NCBI RefSeq assembly: GCF_005154805.1
Contig: NZ_CP039727.1
Coordinates: 493,501-557,500, forward strand
Origin: Bacillus sp. S3
GTDB taxonomy: Bacteria > Bacillota > Bacilli > Bacillales > Cytobacillaceae
DNA: 64,000 bases
Direction: 5' to 3'
Shown here: positions 9,432-18,087 of the stretch, piece after piece
Layout of the letters: every line of letters begins with the position of its first letter
How positions within the stretch are numbered: the first letter of the stretch is position 1
The notes under the pieces: generated by a model
What the model was told of the DNA's origin: nothing
The model's input: the letters and a program-made list of their open reading frames with translations, nothing else
Databases searched by the model: none
Translations under genes and position numbers: made by a program

Positions 9432-9492
9432 CTACATCAATATGTCTGCCATCACCACTCAAGCCACGTCGAGTGCGTCTCGCAGCTCATTT
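9432..9492. repeat. Dispersed ~60-bp repeat, copy 2
   Basis: The 3' half, GAGTGCGTCTCGCAGCTCATT (ending at 9492), matches the copies at 11758 and 16167; the 5' half is diverged. A hairpin with 8-bp arms follows at 9513-9532. It lies in the roughly 850-base gene-free stretch 9106-9959, where I see no coding sequence. Confidence 0.55.
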
Positions 9493-9512
9493 TTCAATAA
9501 TGTAATAATAAT

Positions 9513-9536
9513 GCCCAGTCTTAGGACTGGGCTGTT
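9513..9536 (+). terminator. Hairpin GCCCAGTC/GACTGGGC followed by TGTTT
   Basis: Arms are 9513-9520 and 9525-9532 with a TTAG loop, then TGTTTG. It looks like an intrinsic terminator, but no gene ends just upstream. It follows a copy of the dispersed repeat. Confidence 0.5.
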
Positions 9537-9959
9537 TGAATTTGAAAAAGAGATATTTATTAGTTTTAAATTGGAAGGTGCCTGGCACTTTTTTTCTTGG
9601 AACGGACCCCAATGTCGCTAACTCTCCTAAAACCTGGCGGCATGGCCGTGCAACATTCCCGAAGAGCTTCCGTGTCAAATTGACTATCATTCTACCTATT
9701 ATAATGCATATTCCAAATTAGCTAGGATCCTACTTTTTATAATTAGTTTAAATCAACTACAACAAAAGTATAGAAAATCCAATAAATTTAGAAGAATTAT
9801 GAATGTCTCGCCATCCCAATTGGTGAGTTGTATTACCATAAAATAGCATCTAGGCTTTAATAACTAATATTTATAAAATTTAAATAATTCGAACTATTCA
9901 TGTAAATATATATTTATTTATTTATAATAAAACCGACTGATAATAATAGGGGGTAGCAA

Positions 9960-11639
9960 ATGTTGAAGAAGAAGTTTATTGTTCCTGCAGTTCTGTCGTC
10001 GGCGTTGTTGGTAGGTTCTATTCCAGCTAGTAATGTATTTGCGAAGCCGGTTGATTCGAAGGTGGTTAATAGTGTACAAGCATCTAAGGAATGGAATGAG
10101 AAGGCAAGCGTCCCATTATTTGTAAAGGAGCGATTTGCCGAGAAATTCTCTTCTAGCAATCCAGCCAATGCAGTAAATTATTTACAGAAAAACGAAGGTA
10201 AAACCGGAATTAAAAATCCGGGTAAAAATCTAAAAATAAAAGATACGCAAACAGATGAATTGGGTATGACTCATGTCCGCTTTAATCAGTCAATTAATGG
10301 AGTTAATGTAGAAGGGTCCGAAGTTATTGTTCATTTTAATAGGGATAATGAAGTCGTATCCGTCAACGGAAGAGTAAATCAGACGATTGCCGATGATGCA
10401 GTGGACACGACTGCCTCTTTAAGTAGTGATGCTGCACTAAAGGCGGCATTATCCTCTGTCAATGCTCCCGAAGAGCTGACATATGAGCCAACTTCCGAGC
10501 TTGTTGTCTACCCATTTGAAGGGGAAAATCATACGGCTTATAAAGTGAATGTTAACTTTATGGGTGATGAACCTGGAAACTGGTTTGTCTTTGTGGATGC
10601 AAAAACGGGAGAAGTCGTCGATAAGTATAATGGCTTAATGCATGCGGATGAAATGAAAACACAAAAAGGTGCTGGGAAAGGGGTACATGGCGCTCACAGG
10701 GAATTACATATTACCCAAGTGAAGGAACCGAATTCTGGGACTAAGTTTGCGTTGGCTGATTATTCTCATGAGGGTCTTAAAGGCATTATCACGTATGATG
10801 CTAAAAATGATAATACTTCCAGTAACGATACTATATATGTTGGAAATTCTGCTGCATTTATTGGCGACTATGATCGGGCTCTAGTCGATGCACACTATAA
10901 TTCAGAAAAGGTATATGACTATTACCTTAATGAGCATGGTCGCAATTCCCTTGACGGTAAAGGGATGGCCATCATCTCTAGAGTCCATTATGGAACCAAT
11001 TATAACAATGCCTCTTGGAATGGGCGTTGGATGACCTATGGTGATGGTGACGGTGAGTTCATGATTTCTTTATCAGCCGGCCTAGACGTTGCTGCCCACG
11101 AAATGACTCATGGCGTCATCACTAATACAGCAAATTTAGTATACCAAAATCAATCTGGAGCACTAAACGAATCATTCGCTGACATCTTTGGCGCACTCGT
11201 TGACGATGATGATTGGGAAATGGGCGAGGATATTATGGCGCCTGCTGAAAAAGCTAAGGGTAATGGAGTATTGCGCAGTTTAAGAGATCCACATAGTGTT
11301 ATTGTACAAAACGCACAAAGAAGGGCATATAGCACAAATGGCGGCGTCTATCCGAAACATATGGATGAATTTTATCATATGCCAACTTCAGTTGATGGCG
11401 GAGGTGTCCATGTTAACTCTTCGATTACAAACCATGCCGCATACTTGATTGCACAAGATATCGGCAGGGAAAAGTTAGGAAAAATTTTCTACCGTGCTTT
11501 ATCTGTTTATTTAACGCCAAATTCCAATTTTAGCGACGCGCGTAAGGCGGCTGTTCAGTCTGCAATCGATCTTTATGGTGAAGGCAGCGCGGAAGTGGCT
11601 GCAACTAATTCCGGATTTGATGCGGTGGGAATCTACTAA
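9960..11639 (+). CDS. npr: Secreted neutral protease, bacillolysin (thermolysin family M4)
   Basis: This is an extracellular zinc endopeptidase. Residues 1-28 form a Sec signal peptide (basic start, hydrophobic core, SNVFA ending). An FTP propeptide region (about 70-110) and a PepSY-like region (about 150-220) follow; these act as intramolecular chaperone and inhibitor until autocleavage. The mature domain (about 235-559) has the zinc site H380-E381-x2-H384 (HEMTHG) and the third ligand E404 in NESFAD. The catalytic His lies in GGGVHVNSSI. Length 559 is typical. ATG at 9960 follows AGGGGGT. It is monocistronic, with a strong terminator at 11713-11745. Confidence 0.95.
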   Translation: MLKKKFIVPAVLSSALLVGSIPASNVFAKPVDSKVVNSVQASKEWNEKASVPLFVKERFAEKFSSSNPANAVNYLQKNEGKTGIKNPGKNLKIKDTQTDELGMTHVRFNQSINGVNVEGSEVIVHFNRDNEVVSVNGRVNQTIADDAVDTTASLSSDAALKAALSSVNAPEELTYEPTSELVVYPFEGENHTAYKVNVNFMGDEPGNWFVFVDAKTGEVVDKYNGLMHADEMKTQKGAGKGVHGAHRELHITQVKEPNSGTKFALADYSHEGLKGIITYDAKNDNTSSNDTIYVGNSAAFIGDYDRALVDAHYNSEKVYDYYLNEHGRNSLDGKGMAIISRVHYGTNYNNASWNGRWMTYGDGDGEFMISLSAGLDVAAHEMTHGVITNTANLVYQNQSGALNESFADIFGALVDDDDWEMGEDIMAPAEKAKGNGVLRSLRDPHSVIVQNAQRRAYSTNGGVYPKHMDEFYHMPTSVDGGGVHVNSSITNHAAYLIAQDIGREKLGKIFYRALSVYLTPNSNFSDARKAAVQSAIDLYGEGSAEVAATNSGFDAVGIY

Positions 11640-11712
11640 TTAAATAATTGAATCTGCCCGCAGGAATCAATATTTTTATGGATTTTAGAATAATATTGAA
11701 GTGCGTTTTATG

Positions 11713-11745
11713 TTCCCCAGACTAAGAGTTTGGGGGATTTTTTGT
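11713..11745 (+). terminator. Terminator of the neutral protease gene
   Basis: CCCCAGACT pairs with AGTTTGGGG, followed by GATTTTTTG. It lies about 75 bases after the protease stop. Confidence 0.8.
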
Positions 11746-11757
11746 TATGGTCTCCAC

Positions 11758-11817
11758 CAGCATCCCATGTGTAGCCACATATACACTGGACATGTGGAGT
11801 GCGTGTCGCAACTCATT
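11758..11817. repeat. Dispersed ~60-bp repeat, copy 3
   Basis: The copy runs from CAGCATCCCATG to CGCAACTCATT and is about three-quarters identical to the copy at 16167-16230. A short hairpin, AGCCCTTT/AAAGGGCT, follows at 11839-11859. It lies between the protease and the UvrA-like gene. Confidence 0.65.
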
Positions 11818-11838
11818 ATTAATAAATAGAAAAACTGT

Positions 11839-11862
11839 AGCCCTTTCGTGTAAAGGGCTTTA
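11839..11862 (+). terminator. Hairpin after the dispersed repeat
   Basis: AGCCCTTT (11839-11846) pairs with AAAGGGCT (11852-11859) with a CGTGT loop, followed by a short T run. No gene ends immediately before it. Confidence 0.45.
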
Positions 11863-12000
11863 TGCATTTTAAAGAGATATCTGATTTATTTATACTTTAT
11901 CTAAGATTAAACCAACTCTGATTGTCGGGATTAGCCGTGTTTAAAGCCAATATAAGTATTGAATACATACCAAATTAATGCTGCATGCAGTTTTTCAGAT

Positions 12001-12050
12001 CAGACAATCATGAAAGTTTGCAATTTCATGATTGTCTGACCCTTTTTTAC
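12001..12050 (+). terminator. Strong stand-alone terminator, candidate attenuator of the UvrA-like gene
   Basis: Perfect 15-bp arms (12001-12015 and 12024-12038) are followed by ACCCTTTTTT. No gene ends before it, since the protease has its own terminator 250 bases upstream. It sits about 160 bases ahead of the UvrA-like gene in the same direction. That placement suits a leader attenuator, but an alternative anti-terminator fold was not established. Confidence 0.6.
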
Positions 12051-12211
12051 GTTGTCAATTATAATCCAAACATGTTAAGACTGTAGTAATGGTGAAGCGA
12101 AAATGGGTAAACTATGAAATGAATGTTTTTATTATCAAGTAATGGGTTTAGTTCTGACGGTATCGTTGAACGATTCATTGAAAAGTATTAATGCATAGAA
12201 AGGATAGTAAA

Positions 12212-14515
12212 ATGTCAGGAATAAAAGATGAAATCATTTTAAGAGGACTTAAAGAAAATAATTTAAAAAATGTAGATTTAAACATACCAAAAGAAAAAAT
12301 CATTGTATTTACTGGTCTTTCAGGCTCAGGAAAGAGCTCAGTGGTTTTTGATACATTAGCAACAGAGAGTAGAAGACAAATGACTTTGAACTATCCTCTC
12401 TATGTCAGAAATCAAATGCCAAGGTACGAACGACCCCACGCCGATCTTATGCAAAACTTAAGCCCGGTTGTAGTAGTAGAACAAAGACCTATAGGAGGCA
12501 ATTCCCGTTCAACAGTGGGCACCTATATGGATATTGATCCATTAATTAGACTTTTGTTCTCGAGAGTAGGAAGTCCACCGATCGGTTCTGCCACTGATTT
12601 TTCAAGTCAAAGTTCTTTTGGCAGATGTCCTGAATGCAGCGGATATGGGGAAGTCATTGCACCAGACCTTGATAAGATGATCGATTACGATAAGTCACTT
12701 CGAGAATATGCAGTGAAATTTAAACCATTATCGCCTTCAGGTTGGCAAGGTCATTGGATGATGACCTGCGGATTATTCGATCCAGATAAACCGATAAAGG
12801 ACTACTCAGAAGAAGAACTCCACCTGTTCTTATATGGTCCCCGAGAAGGTGAAAGAGCCTATGCGCCGTTTCACACAAAAAATGGACCCCATAATGCAGA
12901 GTGGGATGGGTTATTACCTAGATTTACGCGTGTTTATATAAATAGAGACATCTCAAAACTAAAACAAGTTTCCCAAGATGATGTCTTAGCAGTGTCAACA
13001 CATTCATTATGCCCAACATGTAAAGGCTCAGGCTTAAACCCCAAGGTATTAGAGTGCAAAATAAATGGCCTAAATATCGCAGAATACGACCAATTGGAGC
13101 TGCCAGAAATTCTAGAAGAACTAAAGAATATAAAAGATCCTATGGGGAAATCGATAGCACAACAGGCGATCCCGTATGTAAAACAACTAGTCGACATGGG
13201 ACTGGGATATTTGAGTCTGTCAAGAAAAATGGGCACCCTGTCCGGCGGTGAAGCTCAAAGGGTAAAAATCGCTCGTCATTTAGGAAGCAGTCTAAATAAT
13301 ATCACCTATATTTTTGATGAACCAAGTGCGGGACTCCATCCAGAAGAAGTGGATATGTTAATTATTATGCTAAAAAGAATAAAAGACCAACATAATACCG
13401 TAATCGTAATCGAACATGATCTATCAGTAATAAAAGCTGCGGATGAAATAATTGAGATGGGACCAGGAGCAGGTGTAAATGGAGGAAAAGTTGTCTATCA
13501 AGGAAAATTAGAAGGACTAAAAAACTCTCCCACCGGAACAGCCTTAAAGCACCAGCTAAAAGTAAATAAAAACCCAAGGGAAATAAAAGGTTATTTTACA
13601 ATAAGAAGAGCAGGTAACAATAACTTAAAAAATATAAGCGTCAATATTCCTAAAAATGTCTTAGTCTCTGTATGCGGAGTATCTGGTTCAGGTAAAAGCT
13701 CCTTAATATTGGAGGCCTTCACGAAAAAGTATCCAGAATCCATTACGGTAGGACATGGCGGTATAGGAATTTCCAATCGTTCAACTATGGCTACCTATAT
13801 GGGAATAATGGATGATATTCGCGCAATATTTTCAAAAGCAACAGGACAACCGGCAGGATTGTTTAGCTTTAACTCCTTAGGAGCATGTCCGGTCTGCAAA
13901 GGAAAAGGTGTCCTAACGCCAGAAGTAGCATTTGCAGATCCAGTGACGATCCCTTGTGAGGCATGTGGCGGTACGAGATACTCAGACGAAGCGCTTAAGT
14001 TTAGCTATCAAGATAAAAATATAGTTGAAATTTTAGATTTAACAATAGACGAGGCTATAAATTATTTTAAAGCACCAAAAATCATAAAAAGAGTGCACAC
14101 GCTAAAAGATGTGGGATTAGGTTATTTGACCTTAGGGCAGACGACAAGTTCCCTAAGCGGCGGAGAAATTCAACGTCTTAAACTGGCAAGCCACTTACAA
14201 AAAGAGGGCCAAATCTATCTGTTAGACGAGCCATCCTCAGGACTGCACTCAGAAGATAATGAAAAACTCTTAGATGTATTTCAAAATCTTGTAAACAGAG
14301 GTAATTCCGTTATAATAATTGAACACAAACTAGACCTGATAGCGACGAGCGACTGGGTAATAGAATTGGGTCCAGGAGGAGGAAAACAAGGCGGACAAAT
14401 TATATTCGAAGGAACACCGGAAGAGATGTTAAATGCAGAAACATTGACGGCGAGATGGTTAAAGGATGGAGTTAGAAGACATTCGGAACGGGGCGTATGG
14501 TCGGCCAATATCTAA
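12212..14515 (+). CDS. UvrA-like ABC protein (UvrA paralogue, excinuclease/drug-resistance type)
   Basis: This is a tandem-ATPase protein of the UvrA family but only 767 residues, against about 940-960 for housekeeping UvrA. The first domain has Walker A GLSGSGKSS (35-43), CPEC and CPTC zinc-type pairs and an LSGGEAQRVKIARHL signature; the second repeats this with GVSGSGKSS, CPVC, CEAC and LSGGEIQRLKLASHL. The short length suggests loss of the UvrB-interaction region, as in DrrC-like paralogues linked to resistance to DNA-binding drugs. That function is an inference. I chose the ATG at 12212 over 12191 because AGAAAGGA lies 7 bases before it. A hairpin at 14526-14562 ends the unit. Confidence 0.85.
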   Translation: MSGIKDEIILRGLKENNLKNVDLNIPKEKIIVFTGLSGSGKSSVVFDTLATESRRQMTLNYPLYVRNQMPRYERPHADLMQNLSPVVVVEQRPIGGNSRSTVGTYMDIDPLIRLLFSRVGSPPIGSATDFSSQSSFGRCPECSGYGEVIAPDLDKMIDYDKSLREYAVKFKPLSPSGWQGHWMMTCGLFDPDKPIKDYSEEELHLFLYGPREGERAYAPFHTKNGPHNAEWDGLLPRFTRVYINRDISKLKQVSQDDVLAVSTHSLCPTCKGSGLNPKVLECKINGLNIAEYDQLELPEILEELKNIKDPMGKSIAQQAIPYVKQLVDMGLGYLSLSRKMGTLSGGEAQRVKIARHLGSSLNNITYIFDEPSAGLHPEEVDMLIIMLKRIKDQHNTVIVIEHDLSVIKAADEIIEMGPGAGVNGGKVVYQGKLEGLKNSPTGTALKHQLKVNKNPREIKGYFTIRRAGNNNLKNISVNIPKNVLVSVCGVSGSGKSSLILEAFTKKYPESITVGHGGIGISNRSTMATYMGIMDDIRAIFSKATGQPAGLFSFNSLGACPVCKGKGVLTPEVAFADPVTIPCEACGGTRYSDEALKFSYQDKNIVEILDLTIDEAINYFKAPKIIKRVHTLKDVGLGYLTLGQTTSSLSGGEIQRLKLASHLQKEGQIYLLDEPSSGLHSEDNEKLLDVFQNLVNRGNSVIIIEHKLDLIATSDWVIELGPGGGKQGGQIIFEGTPEEMLNAETLTARWLKDGVRRHSERGVWSANI

Positions 14516-14525
14516 ATCTTACTAC

Positions 14526-14562
14526 CTAGAACGAATTCTCAAGGAAGAATTTCGTTCTTTTA
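14526..14562 (+). terminator. Terminator of the UvrA-like gene
   Basis: AGAACGAATTCT pairs with AGAATTTCGTTCT, followed by TTTTATC, about 12 bases after the stop. Confidence 0.65.
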
Positions 14563-14569
14563 TCATTTA

Positions 14570-14973
14570 GCAAATGTAACTCGAGAAGATATCGACTCAA
14601 TCACTTATACCATAAATAAAGGCTTGTTCGTAGATGATGACATTATAATCCGCGTAAATGTAAAATATACAGATGGAAACTCTGAACAACAAGATATTGT
14701 TGTAACTCAAGAATCAAATTCCATTTTACTCAAGCTTAAATAAAATAATTGAAGAGATAATACTGCAAAATAAAGAACCAGTAGGAACAAAGTTAACTAA
14801 GATCGACAGAGAAAATCAATGGTCACCTAACAACTACGGCGCCTTTATTTCATTGGTACTTCAAGGGGTTGAAGAGAATAAAACTTTATTTTACATCACG
14901 GTAAAATATTTTGTCAACAATAAATTTGTAATAATTTATAAAAAATGTTATAATTGTCTTACAATTGTTTTTT
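14570..14973 (+). pseudogene. Remnants of an unrecognised coding sequence
   Basis: Two start-less reading stretches follow each other. The first reads NVTREDIDSITYTINKG, then VRVN-type beta-strand sequence ending in a TAA near 14743. The second runs from about 14746, reading IIEEIILQNKEPVGTKL and later FYITVKYF, to a TGA near 14973. Codon use looks natural, but neither has a start codon or ribosome site, so this looks like a decayed gene. The family is not recognised. The remaining gene-free bases to 15166 are A/T-rich and show nothing else. Confidence 0.4.
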
Positions 14974-15166
14974 TATGATATTCCGTATCCCGTATTCTGA
15001 TGTATTTTTTGCAGTTAGAATGATGGATACGTTTTTTAATATCCTTTTTTAAACAAAGAAGAATTCAAACAGTTGTGTAAGCTTTAAAGGTAAGTTAGTT
15101 GAATAAAATTATCAATTTACTATCTAACAGTAACTTAGTTTTTATTCTACAAGGAGGCCTATAATA

Positions 15167-16021
15167 TTGAATCTAATCAATAAGAAAGTTACACACAAGC
15201 GTTTTGGCACGGGGAGTATAGTTAAGCATAATGATTCTATTATTGAAATACATTTCGCATCGGAAAATAAAAAGTTTGTTTTCCCCGATGTATTTGGAAA
15301 GCACATAACGCTGCTTGATAAAAGTGCTGCTAATTTACTCGAAAAAATTATACAAAAAAAGGAAAGTGAAAGAAGAGAGGAAGAATGGAAGAAGGAAGAG
15401 GAAAAAAAACTACAACGGAAAAACCAGGAACTTCGCTTGGAACATGAAAAACTTATGAAAAACCATAAACTACATCCCGAATCACAAATGGTTTTTTGGT
15501 GTGACACAGAAGAACGGAATCGTTCTTTTTCAGAGTGGAAGGTTTTTTCAGGTGTAATAAAAAGTGGTAATAACAAGGGGAAGCCAAACAAACCCATCCG
15601 CTTACACCAAAATAGCGCTGTCCTGTTAACAGCTATAGATCCTGGCATGCCTGAAAAAGACAGACGTATCTTAGGTGTCTATATGGTGAATGAAGATTTT
15701 ATCGGTAAACTTTGTGAAGATGGATATATCCCTGCTCATTCAATATACAGACTCCAACTTTCAGAGCAGGAATCTAATCAGATGCTTTTCTGGGAATATT
15801 ATGTAAATGAGAAGTTCCCACAAAAAATGACATGGAATACAGGTAAATACCGATATTTTGAAAATTCATGGTTGGCTCAAATTTTGCTTGATATCGTTTC
15901 GTTGAAAAGTGACCCAAAAGAACGAGAGCAGGCACAACAATTTTTTAAACATTTCTGTAAAATGAATCAGATAACAGATCAAGAGTTACCAAAACCTAAT
16001 GGCGCATTATTGCGTATTTAG
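15167..16021 (+). CDS. Hypothetical protein with N-terminal KOW/Tudor-like segment and coiled coil
   Basis: Translation starts at TTG 15167, chosen because AAGGAGG lies about 9 bases upstream; no ATG fits. Residues 5-45 (VTHKRFGTGSIVKHND, then a beta-rich stretch) resemble the small Tudor/CarD-like barrel found at the end of PcrA-type proteins. Residues 60-105 form a highly charged Lys/Glu coiled coil. The rest (about 110-284) is a globular domain I do not recognise, with a conserved-looking WNTGKYRYFENSWL stretch. There is no signal peptide or membrane segment. It is followed by the dispersed repeat and its hairpin. Confidence 0.75.
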   Translation: MNLINKKVTHKRFGTGSIVKHNDSIIEIHFASENKKFVFPDVFGKHITLLDKSAANLLEKIIQKKESERREEEWKKEEEKKLQRKNQELRLEHEKLMKNHKLHPESQMVFWCDTEERNRSFSEWKVFSGVIKSGNNKGKPNKPIRLHQNSAVLLTAIDPGMPEKDRRILGVYMVNEDFIGKLCEDGYIPAHSIYRLQLSEQESNQMLFWEYYVNEKFPQKMTWNTGKYRYFENSWLAQILLDIVSLKSDPKEREQAQQFFKHFCKMNQITDQELPKPNGALLRI

Positions 16022-16166
16022 TTGTTAGCCCAAAGCTTTTTTAGCAGGAAGTTTGATTAGTGTTTGCTGTTTATTCCTGCTGTAGAATAATTAGGATGAT
16101 TCTTTATCGTGGAAGGAGTCTTCTAAGTATCAGGGATAAATAGCTGAACAGTGATTGAAAACTTAC

Positions 16167-16230
16167 CAGCATCTCATATTGTATGGCCACATACACTCTA
16201 GTCACGTTAAGTGCGTGTTGCAACTCATTT
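16167..16230. repeat. Dispersed ~60-bp repeat, copy 4
   Basis: It begins CCAGCATCTCATATTG and ends TTGCAACTCATTTT, matching the copy at 11758. A perfect 15-bp hairpin follows at 16233-16265. Confidence 0.65.
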
Positions 16231-16232
16231 TA

Positions 16233-16268
16233 AAAGAAGGCAACTAACCATTAGTTGCCTTCTTTGTC
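16233..16268. terminator. Perfect 15-bp hairpin terminator
   Basis: AAAGAAGGCAACTAA (16233-16247) pairs with its exact complement (16251-16265) across a 3-base loop. T-rich sequence follows on the plus strand, so it can terminate transcription from the gene ending at 16021. Confidence 0.7.
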
Positions 16269-16308
16269 TTAAGAATCATTAACTCTTTGAAAAGAAAGAG
16301 CCATCTGT

Positions 16309-16334
16309 TCCTAAAAAGTTATACTTTTAGGACT
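16309..16334 (-). terminator. Hairpin after the L,D-transpeptidase gene
   Basis: CCTAAAAAGT pairs with ACTTTTAGG just past the minus-strand stop at 16339. The stem is A/T-rich with one unpaired base, so this is a modest candidate. Confidence 0.4.
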
Positions 16335-16338
16335 TCCC

Positions 16339-17784
16339 TCAATAAACAACAACCGGATCATAGGTGCTGAGATTGTCATATACAGTTTTCATAATACTTG
16401 GAGGTGTGTTGACACAGCCATGCGATCCTGCACTAAGATAGGCATTACTTGCCCAATTGCCCCGCCAGCTGGCATCGTGGAACCCCTGACCGTCATTTGT
16501 AAAAGGAGCCCAATAGTTTACATCTACCTGATAAGTGATTTTTCCGTTTTCTCTGCCCGTTAGGACGGAAGGCGTTTGCTTATAGAGGATATACCACACA
16601 CCCGGTGATGTATCATGACCAGTGCTGTGATTCCCGGTAACAACATTCGTAGTGACGACTAATTTTCCATTTTTGTATATCCAAATTCGCTGCTCTGCAA
16701 TGGAGACTTCAGCGTACGTATCGCCAATACCATTGTTTACGATTGTGTCATATCCGTAGCCTTCACCCTTCCAGCCATGACCGTAAATATTAGACGCAGA
16801 AACTGATTTCTCCCCATTTTCAAAAGCGCTCATAATGCCCGGTATTTCTTTATCAACATCGATGGCCCAGCCATAGCCTTTACCTTTCACCGATATCACC
16901 GAACCTGAATGGGTCATGAAGGTGAAGTCCTTATTTAATGTGGATTGGGAATTGTTAATTTCAGCAATCTTATTCTTAATATCACCGGCATCATCAAGCT
17001 TAATCTGCAAATCTTTTGAAATAGAAGCATTTTTAATTAATTCACCCGCGTTTAACGTAAACACTTTATCCTGTACCTGATAATCGACGGTCTGTGCAAG
17101 AAATTCCTCCAGCTTTTTCTGTTGATTTTTAATAAACTCGCTGTCTTCTTTAATTGGCTGTATGTATGCTGGATTGAGGCGGATTTCACTAATATATTCT
17201 TGCTGTTTTTCGTAATCATTCAATAGACTAGCGACATCATACTGCTCTCCGCTAATGCTGTTAGTGACAACAATTTTGCCTTGTTCCAAACGAACCATCG
17301 CATCTTGTGGCGCTTTTAAACTTTGATTCATGGCTAACAGCTTTTCTTCTACCTGTTTTTTCAATGTCTGGTTTCGATACTGGTCCTGATTGCTTGGCAT
17401 GATTGAATAATCTTTAACCTTTGAAGAAGGAAAAAAAGTCCGCTGGCTCTTTAATAATTTTTTGACGTCGGGCAGGTCCTCATCCGAAAATACCATCTTT
17501 GTATCGTTTCCATCTAAAATTTGCTGTTCTCCGATGTAGACAACATTTTTTAATACGGTTGCTTTTAATTTTTTTAGCGCCTGATCAGCAGTCATTCCAC
17601 CGACTTTGATGCCATTAATCTTGATTTGTGAATTAAAATGGTTTGCCTGATAATAGCTGCCTGCTGCAATGAAAAGCACGATAATAAGAATGATCCCTGC
17701 TGTAATAAACTTCCAGTTTGCATGCCATTTAGCTGAATTTACATGTTGTTTCTCCATTTCTTGAACATTTACCGTGCTTTCCAT
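16339..17784 (-). CDS. Membrane-anchored L,D-transpeptidase with peptidoglycan-binding region
   Basis: It crosslinks or modifies peptidoglycan outside the membrane. A single N-terminal transmembrane anchor lies at about residues 25-47 (FITAGIILIIVLFIAAGS). A region resembling the PG_binding_4 repeats of VanW-type proteins (about 60-310) follows, including VGGMTADQALKKL. The C-terminal YkuD domain (about 350-481) contains the catalytic S-H-G-C-V-N motif with Cys457. At 481 residues it is normal for this two-domain class. ATG at 17784 follows a GGGGGTAA site. It is probably monocistronic: a terminator for the upstream gene lies at 17952-17982. Confidence 0.92.
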   Translation of the reverse strand: MESTVNVQEMEKQHVNSAKWHANWKFITAGIILIIVLFIAAGSYYQANHFNSQIKINGIKVGGMTADQALKKLKATVLKNVVYIGEQQILDGNDTKMVFSDEDLPDVKKLLKSQRTFFPSSKVKDYSIMPSNQDQYRNQTLKKQVEEKLLAMNQSLKAPQDAMVRLEQGKIVVTNSISGEQYDVASLLNDYEKQQEYISEIRLNPAYIQPIKEDSEFIKNQQKKLEEFLAQTVDYQVQDKVFTLNAGELIKNASISKDLQIKLDDAGDIKNKIAEINNSQSTLNKDFTFMTHSGSVISVKGKGYGWAIDVDKEIPGIMSAFENGEKSVSASNIYGHGWKGEGYGYDTIVNNGIGDTYAEVSIAEQRIWIYKNGKLVVTTNVVTGNHSTGHDTSPGVWYILYKQTPSVLTGRENGKITYQVDVNYWAPFTNDGQGFHDASWRGNWASNAYLSAGSHGCVNTPPSIMKTVYDNLSTYDPVVVY

Positions 17785-17951
17785 TAAGTTACCCCCTATA
17801 CTGACCTTCTGTCCTAAACATCTTAGCCATTAGCAATTGATATTGTAATTTTGGTTACCACTGTTTAGAAAAATGTAATTTATACTACTATTCTACAAAA
17901 TGTCAGATTCGAACATTGTCGGTTTTTGGGCAGGATTAAACTTTATGTATA

Positions 17952-17982
17952 TAAAAAAGGGCAGCCGGAAAATCGGCAGCCC
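17952..17982 (-). terminator. Terminator between the M50 protease and L,D-transpeptidase genes
   Basis: GGGCTGCCG and CGGCTGCCC (minus-strand sense, within 17959-17982) pair with one mismatch and run into CCTTTTTTAT on the minus strand. Confidence 0.7.
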
Positions 17983-18087
17983 TCTTGCTTTATTAACAGA
18001 TTTATTAAGATGTCTTTTTGATGAATCTAAGAAATTTTCAATTGGTGCGGGAGGTTTCCCCCTAGGCACCTAATCTTAAATTCCGTT

